Source: Blautia_A ammoniilytica (lineage in GTDB: Bacteria; Bacillota; Clostridia; Lachnospirales; Lachnospiraceae). Taken from it: 64,000 nucleotides of DNA. The stretch is from contig NZ_JAOQJL010000002.1 in NCBI RefSeq assembly GCF_025566965.1, positions 121,883 through 185,882 of the forward strand, given 5' to 3'. The notes beneath the pieces are model-generated. The model had not been told where the DNA came from. It did not search any database and saw only the letters and a program-made list of their open reading frames with translations. Positions within the stretch are counted from its first letter, which is position 1. Each line of letters begins with the position of its first letter. The position numbers were made by a program, and so were the translations under genes. Below are positions 58,550 to 64,000 of this stretch, piece by piece.

Positions 58550-60226
58550 GTGGTGAGTAAACAGACCATAGATGCCAATGTACTTTCCAGGATGTTTCTG
58601 GCTGGTGCCAAGAACCTGGAAGCGAAGAAAGAATGGATCAACGAATTAAACGTATTTCCTGTGCCTGACGGAGATACCGGTACCAATATGACACTGACGA
58701 TCATGTCTGCTGCATCTGAAGTAGGAAATATTTCCCAGATGAATATGGAGGTACTGGCAAAGGCCATTTCTTCCGGATCCTTAAGAGGCGCAAGAGGTAA
58801 TTCCGGTGTGATCCTTTCTCAGCTGCTTCGTGGTTTTACAAGAGGTGTACGTATGCTGGAGGAGCTGGACGCAGTAGCGATCGCCGCAGCCATGGAGAAG
58901 GGCGTTGAGACAGCATACAAGGCAGTTATGAAGCCTAAGGAGGGCACCATCCTGACAGTGGCAAAGGAAGCAGCCATCAAGGCAGCTGAGATTGCAGAGT
59001 CAGCAGAGGATCTGGAGCCGTTTTTCCTTGAGATCTTTGATCATGCAGAGAAGACTCTTGCCAGGACACCGGATATGCTGCCTGTGCTGAAAGAGGCAGG
59101 CGTTGTGGATTCCGGCGGACAGGGACTTCTTGAGGTGTTCAGAGGTGCTATTGACGGATTCCTTGGAAAAGAGATTGATTATACAGAGTTTGCAGGAACA
59201 TCTGCAGGTTCGGCTGTTACAAAGATTTCTCCCCAGGCAGAAGCGGACATTAAGTTTGGCTACTGTACAGAGTTTATCATTCTTCTGGATAAGCCGCTTC
59301 CAGATGTGGAGCTTCACAGCTTCAAGAAATTCCTGAATTCCATTGGTGATTCCATTGTATTGGTAGCAGATGATGAGATCGTAAAGGTGCATGTACACAC
59401 CAATCATCCGGGTCAGGCATTTGAGCGTGCACTTACCTATGGTGCGCTTTCCCGTATGAAGATCGATAACATGCGCGAAGAGCATCAGGAGAAGCTGATC
59501 AAGGATGCAGAGAAGCTTGCCAGGGAGCAGGAAGAAGCAGAAGCAGCAAAAGAAACAAAGCCGGCCAAGGAAGTAGGATTTATTTCCGTATCCGTAGGAA
59601 GCGGACTTTCTGCTATCTTCAAGGATCTTGGAGTTGACTATCTGATCGAAGGCGGACAGACCATGAATCCAAGCACAGAAGATATGCTGAATGCCATTGA
59701 TCAGGTAAATGCAAAAACCATTTATATTTTACCTAATAACAAGAATATTGTTCTGGCTGCCAATCAGGCAAGGGATCTGACAGAGGACAAGACCATTATT
59801 GTTGTGCCTACAAAGACCATTCCACAGGGTATTTCAGCTTTGATCAGCTTTGTGCCTGAGAAGAGTCCGGAAGAGAATCTGGAAGCAATGACAGAAGCGA
59901 TCTCTATGGTACAAACAGGCCAGATCACTTATGCAGTGCGTGATACCAGACTGGATGAGAAAGAGATCCATGAAGGGGATATAATGGGTATTGGAGATCA
60001 TGGTATCCTGGCAGTAGGCAAAGGACGTACCAATGTAGCAAAAGATACGGTTGCTGCAATGGATACAGAGGATGCAGAAGTGATCAGTATTTACTTTGGT
60101 GAGGATGTGCCTGAAGAAGAAGCTCAGAAGCTTGGAGAAGAGCTGGAAGCAGCATATCCGGACTGTGAAGTAGAAGTAAATATGGGTGGACAGCCTATTT
60201 ACTATTACATTATTTCTGTAGAGTGA
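58550..60226 (+). CDS. yloV: DAK2 domain protein YloV / fatty acid kinase-like FakA
   Basis: A 558-residue protein. The N-terminal DhaL (DAK2) ATP-binding domain has NVFPVPDGDTGTNMTLT (about 34-50) with the Asp residues that bind magnesium, then SLRGARGNSGVILSQLLRG. The C-terminal half (from about 330) is the DegV/FakA-type domain (FISVSVGSGLSAIFKDLGVDYLIEGGQTMNPSTEDM). FakA with FakB phosphorylates fatty acids for lipid synthesis. The start is GTG at 58550, or a second GTG at 58553, after AGAGGAGG. It is 18 bp from the asp23-family gene and 24 bp from recG. Confidence 0.9.
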   Translation: MVSKQTIDANVLSRMFLAGAKNLEAKKEWINELNVFPVPDGDTGTNMTLTIMSAASEVGNISQMNMEVLAKAISSGSLRGARGNSGVILSQLLRGFTRGVRMLEELDAVAIAAAMEKGVETAYKAVMKPKEGTILTVAKEAAIKAAEIAESAEDLEPFFLEIFDHAEKTLARTPDMLPVLKEAGVVDSGGQGLLEVFRGAIDGFLGKEIDYTEFAGTSAGSAVTKISPQAEADIKFGYCTEFIILLDKPLPDVELHSFKKFLNSIGDSIVLVADDEIVKVHVHTNHPGQAFERALTYGALSRMKIDNMREEHQEKLIKDAEKLAREQEEAEAAKETKPAKEVGFISVSVGSGLSAIFKDLGVDYLIEGGQTMNPSTEDMLNAIDQVNAKTIYILPNNKNIVLAANQARDLTEDKTIIVVPTKTIPQGISALISFVPEKSPEENLEAMTEAISMVQTGQITYAVRDTRLDEKEIHEGDIMGIGDHGILAVGKGRTNVAKDTVAAMDTEDAEVISIYFGEDVPEEEAQKLGEELEAAYPDCEVEVNMGGQPIYYYIISVE

Positions 60227-60250
60227 TCCGGCAGACAGGAGGACAGGACA

Positions 60251-62305
60251 ATGATGAAACCACTCCGCAGTCTGAAGGGAGTCGGGGATAAAACAGAAAA
60301 GCTTTTTCAGAAGATCGGTGTGATCACAACTGAGGATCTTCTGGAATATTTTCCGAGAAATTATGATGCATATGAAGAACCTGTTACCATCGGCAGTCTT
60401 TCCAAGGGAGAGACTGCCGCTGTTTCTGGTACGGTTATTTCCAGCGTATATGTAAATAAAGTGCGAAATCTGCAGATAGTGACAGTTACCATTGCAGATG
60501 CCACAGGAAAGCTTCCTGTGACCTGGTTTAATACGCCCTATCTTCGCTCTACCTTAAAAAGAGGCAGCAGCTTTGTATTTCGTGGTCGTGCAGTCTGGAA
60601 GCAGGGCAGGCTTTTGATGGAGCACCCGGAGATTTTTACCCATGGCGCTTATGAAGAGATCCTGCACAGCCTTCAGCCAATCTACGGACTGACTGCAGGG
60701 CTTTCCAACAAAACAATTATAAAGCTGGTACATCAGGCTTTGAATGAAGAAAGTTTGCAGGAAGAATTTCTTCCTGAAGACCTGAGGGAAAGGCTTCATC
60801 TGGCAGATCGTAATTATGCCTTGCAGACCATTCATTTTCCAAAGAACATGACAGAGCTTCTTACTGCCAGAAAGAGGCTGGTATTTGATGAGTTCCTTAT
60901 GTTTATCCTGGCTGTACAGCAGCTGAAAGAAAAGACAGAAACAGCCAGGAATGCCTTTCCTATGAAGCCTGTGTGGACCACGGAGAATATTATTGATAAT
61001 CTGCCCTATTCTCTTACCAGGGCTCAGATGAATGTATGGCATGAAGTGGAAAGAGATCTGTGCAGCCATTCCCTGATGTCCAGGCTGATTCAGGGAGATG
61101 TGGGAAGCGGCAAGACGATCCTTGCTTTTCTGGCAATGATCCTTACAGTGGAAAATGGATATCAGGCAGCACTGATGGTACCAACGGAGGTACTTGCCAA
61201 TCAGCATTTTGAAGCATTTCAGAAGCTGCTTGACCAGCAGCAGATCATTTCTTGCAGACCGGTTCTTCTTACTGGATCTGTAACTGCTGCATCCAAGCGC
61301 AAGATCTATCAGGCCATAGATTCAGGGGAGGCCAATGTGATCATCGGCACCCATGCCCTGATCCAGGAAAAAGTAACCTATCAGAATCTGGGGCTTGTGA
61401 TTACAGATGAGCAGCACCGATTCGGGGTTAAGCAAAGAGAGGCGCTGACAACAAGAGGTGAGTCGCCTCATGTACTAGTTATGAGTGCCACACCGATTCC
61501 AAGGACATTGGCGATTATTTTGTATGGAGATTTGGATATTTCCGTGATCGATGAACTGCCTGCAGCACGTCGTCCTATTAAGAACTGTGTGGTGGACACC
61601 TCATATCGGCCAAAAGCCTATTCTTTTATTGAGCGGCAGATACAGGAAGGCAGACAGGCGTATATCATCTGTCCTATGGTGGAAGAAAGTGAAGGGATGG
61701 ATGGAGCAAATGTTACGGACTATACTGCATCTCTGAAAGCAATCCTGCCTTCTCACATTACAGTAGCTGCCCTTCACGGCAAGATGAAGCCTAAAGAAAA
61801 GAATGCTGTTATGGAGGCTTTTGCAGCAGGGCAGATCCAGGTACTTGTATCTACCACTGTAGTGGAGGTGGGGGTGAATGTGCCTAATGCTACCGTGATG
61901 ATGGTGGAAAATGCAGAACGCTTCGGGCTTGCTCAGCTGCATCAGCTTCGCGGCCGGGTAGGAAGAGGTGAGTATCAGTCTTACTGCATCTTCATCCAGG
62001 GCAATGAGGAAAAAGAAACCTCTAAGCGTCTTGATATCCTGAACAAATCCAATGATGGGTTTTTTATTGCCGGAGAAGATTTAAAACTTCGTGGCCCAGG
62101 GGATCTTTTCGGGATCCGTCAAAGTGGCTTAATGGAATTTAAGATCGGCGATATTTATAATGATGCAGATGTACTGAAGATGGCCAGTGAGGCAGGAGGG
62201 CAGATCCTGGAACTGGATCCGGAGCTGGATCTGCCACAGCATGCAGGTCTGAAAAAGCATATGAGCAGCTACCTGAAAGACCATCTGGAGAATCTGGGAT
62301 TGTAG
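60251..62305 (+). CDS. recG: ATP-dependent DNA helicase RecG
   Basis: A 684-residue helicase that reverses stalled replication forks and moves branched DNA. The N-terminal wedge domain is followed by the helicase core: Walker A GDVGSGKT near 283, DEQHRFGVKQREAL (DEQH box in place of DEAH), MSATPIPRTLA, and the motif VI region QLRGRVGRGEYQSYC. Length is normal. GGAGGACAGGACA precedes two consecutive ATG codons. Its last base is the first base of the structured repeat copy 2. Confidence 0.96.
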   Translation: MMKPLRSLKGVGDKTEKLFQKIGVITTEDLLEYFPRNYDAYEEPVTIGSLSKGETAAVSGTVISSVYVNKVRNLQIVTVTIADATGKLPVTWFNTPYLRSTLKRGSSFVFRGRAVWKQGRLLMEHPEIFTHGAYEEILHSLQPIYGLTAGLSNKTIIKLVHQALNEESLQEEFLPEDLRERLHLADRNYALQTIHFPKNMTELLTARKRLVFDEFLMFILAVQQLKEKTETARNAFPMKPVWTTENIIDNLPYSLTRAQMNVWHEVERDLCSHSLMSRLIQGDVGSGKTILAFLAMILTVENGYQAALMVPTEVLANQHFEAFQKLLDQQQIISCRPVLLTGSVTAASKRKIYQAIDSGEANVIIGTHALIQEKVTYQNLGLVITDEQHRFGVKQREALTTRGESPHVLVMSATPIPRTLAIILYGDLDISVIDELPAARRPIKNCVVDTSYRPKAYSFIERQIQEGRQAYIICPMVEESEGMDGANVTDYTASLKAILPSHITVAALHGKMKPKEKNAVMEAFAAGQIQVLVSTTVVEVGVNVPNATVMMVENAERFGLAQLHQLRGRVGRGEYQSYCIFIQGNEEKETSKRLDILNKSNDGFFIAGEDLKLRGPGDLFGIRQSGLMEFKIGDIYNDADVLKMASEAGGQILELDPELDLPQHAGLKKHMSSYLKDHLENLGL

Positions 62306-62377
62306 AGGTGCGCAGGAGAAGTATGTCATGCAATTGCATGACGCGCACCTCGCAGCAAGAATGCCTCGGCATTCTTG
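62305..62377. repeat. Structured intergenic repeat, copy 2
   Basis: GAGGTGCGC (62305-62313) and GCGCACCTC (62343-62351) enclose the palindrome GTCATGCAATTGCATGAC (62325-62342). A second hairpin, AAGAATGC / GCATTCTT (62357-62376), follows. The first 60 bases are identical to copy 1 at 22161. It abuts the recG stop codon, so it would be part of the recG mRNA 3' end. A mini-ORF (62323-62394) runs through it. Confidence 0.85.
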
Positions 62378-62600
62378 AATTTTACGGATTCTAAGGCTCT
62401 GTATTCATAAAAAGTGAAAAACTGTCTGTACAAAATAAATGAAAAATTATTGAAAAACAGAAAAAAATGTGCACCCCTCCCACATATTTATTGGAAAGTA
62501 ATGGTTATTTCTATAGATAATGACCGGAAAATCCATAAATTAAATACAAAATTACTGAATTTGGAACAGATAATCAGCTTTTACATGAAAAAACTCTAAC
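62378..62600. other. AT-rich intergenic stretch without a recognised gene
   Basis: The sequence between the repeat and the next promoter is rich in A runs. A 61-codon frame (62414-62599) starts with GTG without a ribosome site and has no conserved look. I see no structured RNA, promoter or gene that I can support. Confidence 0.5.
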
Positions 62601-62629
62601 TTGAAAAAAGAAAAAAACAGTAGTATCCT
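62601..62629 (+). promoter_or_regulatory. Candidate promoter of the DUF6465 gene
   Basis: TTGAAA (62601-62606), a 17-bp A-rich spacer, and TATCCT (62624-62629). Confidence 0.5.
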
Positions 62630-62672
62630 AGATTAGTAAAAATTAATCTTCACCTTTTAAGGAGGCTATTAT

Positions 62673-63167
62673 ATGGCTACAAAAAGAACCGTAAAGAAAG
62701 CAGAGACAATGGCTGCCAAGGCTGCTGCAAAGGCTACCGTAAAAGAGGCTGCTGTAAAACCTGTTGTTAAGGAAGCAGCAAAAGAGGTAACTGTAAAAGC
62801 TGCAGAGACAAAAGCTGAGACAGTAAAAGCAGAGCCTGCAAAAGAACCGGTTGTAAAAGAGGCTGCCAAGGTGACTACTGCAGCAAAAGAGACTGAGAAA
62901 CCTGCTGCAAAGAAAACCACTGCAAGGAAAGCTCCGGCAAAGAAAGTGGTTGCCAAGAAGGAAGTTTCTGCAGATGTTTATGTTCAGTTTATGGGAAGGG
63001 AACTACTGACAAAAGAAATCGTTGCCAATGTTAAGAAAGCATGGGCAGGCATGACAGGAAAAAAAGAAGAAGACATCAAAGAGCTGCAGGTTTATGTTAA
63101 GCCTGAAGAGAACAAAGCTTACTATGTTGTTAATGGAGAGGCTGACGGTAATTACATCGATCTTTGA
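62673..63167 (+). CDS. DUF6465 family protein with histone H1-like Lys/Ala tail
   Basis: A 164-residue protein in two parts. Residues 1-97 are almost only Lys, Ala, Glu, Val and Thr, with AAKAAAKATVKEA-type repeats like histone H1 or bacterial H1-like DNA-binding proteins. Residues 98-164 form a small domain (VYVQFMGRELLTKEIVANVKKAW...) that I associate with DUF6465, common in Lachnospiraceae. The cytoplasmic role is unknown; DNA binding through the basic part is inference, although the many Glu residues weaken it. A perfect AAGGAGG site precedes the ATG. A strong terminator follows. Confidence 0.8.
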   Translation: MATKRTVKKAETMAAKAAAKATVKEAAVKPVVKEAAKEVTVKAAETKAETVKAEPAKEPVVKEAAKVTTAAKETEKPAAKKTTARKAPAKKVVAKKEVSADVYVQFMGRELLTKEIVANVKKAWAGMTGKKEEDIKELQVYVKPEENKAYYVVNGEADGNYIDL

Positions 63168-63190
63168 TCCTGTTTGTTTTACACACATAT

Positions 63191-63227
63191 TCCCGGGAAA
63201 TCTTATGATTTTCCGGGATTTTTTTTT
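63191..63227 (+). terminator. Rho-independent terminator after the DUF6465 gene
   Basis: TCCCGGGAAATC pairs with GATTTTCCGGGA (one wobble) around a 4-nt loop, followed by nine T residues. Confidence 0.92.
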
Positions 63228-63346
63228 GCTAAAAATGAGAAAGTATGTTAATATTTTACGGAAAGCCTTAAGAGAATTTTAACATAATATATAGCAAGAA
63301 TTCTCCTTCCTCTACAGGTGGGAGATGAATTGCATAAAAGCAAAAA

Positions 63347-63358
63347 GAACACTTGTTC
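63347..63358. promoter_or_regulatory. SOS-box-like palindrome at the tnpA promoter
   Basis: GAACACTTGTTC has the GAAC-N4-GTTC form of Firmicute LexA boxes and lies in a larger inverted repeat (AGAACA / TGTTCT). It overlaps the -35 element of tnpA. The outer bases and one inner base depart from the full consensus (11 of 14). Confidence 0.45.
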
Positions 63359-63381
63359 TTCGATACGAACCATGGTATAAT
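63353..63381 (+). promoter_or_regulatory. Promoter of tnpA
   Basis: TTGTTC (63353-63358), a 17-bp spacer, and TATAAT (63376-63381), about 45 bp before tnpA. Confidence 0.72.
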
Positions 63382-63426
63382 AGAATCAGTCGATAAAATA
63401 AATATTCGAAAAAAAGGACTGATTTT

Positions 63427-63834
63427 ATGGAAAAAACAGATCACAATGCACATTCGGTATATTTGATGTATTATCATCTGATTATGGTGGTAAAATATCG
63501 AAGAAAAGTTATCAATGATTCAATTTCAGAAAGAGCAAAGGAAATATGGGAATATATTGCCCCGCGATATGGAATTGTTTTGGAGGAATGGAATCATGAT
63601 ATTGACCATGTGCATGTAATGTTTCGTGCACAGCCTAAAACGGAACTCAGTAAATTTATCAATGCTTATAAAAGTGCCAGCAGCAGGCTGCTGAAAAAAG
63701 AGTATCCGGAAATCCGGGAAAAACTTTGGAAAGAAGCATTCTGGAGCCAGAGTTTCTGCCTTTTGACGGCAGGAGGGGCACCAGTAGAAGTGATCCGAAG
63801 GTACATCGAAACCCAGGGAGAGAAAAAGTATTGA
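63427..63834 (+). CDS. tnpA: IS200/IS605 family Y1 transposase TnpA
   Basis: A 135-residue HUH-type single-strand transposase. The HUH motif HVH is at residues 61-63 (DIDHVHVMF) and the catalytic tyrosine is Tyr126 (RRYIETQ). The start segment YLMYYHLIMVVKYRRKVI is typical. It acts as a dimer, cuts single-stranded DNA near end hairpins and joins the element to a new site. All key residues are intact, so it may be active. The stop overlaps the tnpB start by 4 bases (TTGA). Confidence 0.95.
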   Translation: MEKTDHNAHSVYLMYYHLIMVVKYRRKVINDSISERAKEIWEYIAPRYGIVLEEWNHDIDHVHVMFRAQPKTELSKFINAYKSASSRLLKKEYPEIREKLWKEAFWSQSFCLLTAGGAPVEVIRRYIETQGEKKY

Positions 63835-64000
63835 ACATAGCATATCGTTTCCGAATTTATCCAACAGATGAACAGAAGATACTCTTTGGAAAAATATTTG
63901 GCTGCTGCCGCTTTCTGTACAATCAGATGCTTAATGATAAGATACAGGAGTACAAAAAGACAAAGAAAATGTTAAAAAACACACCAGCTATGTATAAAAA
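63831..64000 (+). CDS. tnpB: IS605 accessory RNA-guided nuclease TnpB, N-terminal part (truncated by window end)
   Basis: The first 56 codons are visible from a TTG at 63831 and read NIAYRFRIYPTDEQKILFGK followed by FGCCRFLYNQMLNDKI. This is the standard N-terminus of TnpB (OrfB), an RNA-guided DNA endonuclease related to Cas12. The TTG overlaps the tnpA stop by 4 bases, so translation is coupled. The RuvC and zinc-finger parts lie outside the window, so activity cannot be judged. Confidence 0.9.
   Translation, partial: MNIAYRFRIYPTDEQKILFGKIFGCCRFLYNQMLNDKIQEYKKTKKMLKNTPAMYK

Larger units (their letters stand above)
63302..64000 (+). mobile_element. IS200/IS605 family element, left part (continues beyond window)
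   Basis: The Y1 transposase gene tnpA and the start of tnpB are present in the usual order. A subterminal hairpin (TCTCC-tt-CCT-ctac-AGG-tg-GGAGA, 63302-63325) lies 100 bp upstream of tnpA where the left-end structure recognised by TnpA is expected. The exact left boundary cannot be fixed without the target site, and the right end is outside. It sits just behind the DUF6465 terminator. Confidence 0.82.

Noticed and set aside
62414..62599. 61-codon frame in the AT-rich gap after recG
   Set aside because: GTG start without ribosome site, biased composition and no recognisable pattern.

Overview
The window looks like a chromosomal segment of a strictly anaerobic, spore-forming member of the Lachnospiraceae (Clostridia), possibly close to Blautia or Dorea. 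The genus is an inference from gene content and codon style, not a database match. The evidence is a sodium/redox energy set (a six-gene Rnf complex plus a biotin-dependent sodium-pump decarboxylase cluster), a spore protein of the GerW/YtfJ family, low to moderate GC, strong AGGAGG-type ribosome sites, a T-box before tyrS, and small protein families typical of Lachnospiraceae (DUF6465, a chorion-like high-cysteine protein).

Layout. 1-5.4 kb is a yloC-remA-gmk-rpoZ-rimO-pgsA-cinA operon that enters the window already in progress. 5.4-7.9 kb holds small genes of unknown role, a cysteine-rich small protein on the minus strand, and a secreted hydrolase with choline-binding-type repeats behind a perfect consensus promoter. 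A membrane-anchored MutS-like ATPase follows. 9.7-14.3 kb is translation: T-box-tyrS, alaS, rpsU. 14.5-16 kb is cardiolipin synthase. 16.3-22.1 kb is one 1931-residue cell-wall-anchored surface protein. 22.1-30.9 kb has two D,D-carboxypeptidases, an ABC exporter, a MoeA-like protein coupled to a metallophosphoesterase, scpA/scpB, and a zinc phospholipase C-like protein. 31.1-36.3 kb is the carboxyltransferase / sodium-pump cluster. 36.5-40.4 kb is a BaiN-like flavoprotein, cmk, ispH and an S1-domain protein. 40.6-42.6 kb is a YprB-like nuclease (minus) and a membrane protein. 42.65-47.7 kb is rnfCDGEAB. 47.8-50 kb is ruvAB and zapA. 50-57.6 kb is a U32 peptidase, a SEDS glycosyltransferase with its partner PBP, a Nudix enzyme and spore-associated genes. 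57.7-62.3 kb is rpmB (minus), an asp23-family gene, yloV/fakA and recG. The last part holds a lysine/alanine-rich DUF6465 protein and the left part of an IS200/IS605 element (tnpA complete, tnpB cut by the window end).

How it fits together. Most of the window is housekeeping: nucleotide synthesis, translation, chromosome segregation, recombination, lipid and wall synthesis. The metabolic theme is sodium or proton bioenergetics: the Rnf genes and the decarboxylase cluster could each build an ion gradient. The most unusual material is a 60-nt identical, highly structured repeat found at two sites 40 kb apart (22161 and 62305). It contains an 18-bp perfect palindrome nested inside a 9-bp inverted repeat, followed by a second hairpin, and carries a ribosome-site-plus-mini-ORF. 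Other points of interest are candidate LexA boxes at the ruvAB promoter and at the transposase promoter, the modular surface protein, a 12S plus 5S carboxyltransferase gene set sharing one sodium-pump module, and a base-composition break inside ispH. No rRNA, tRNA or CRISPR array was recognised.
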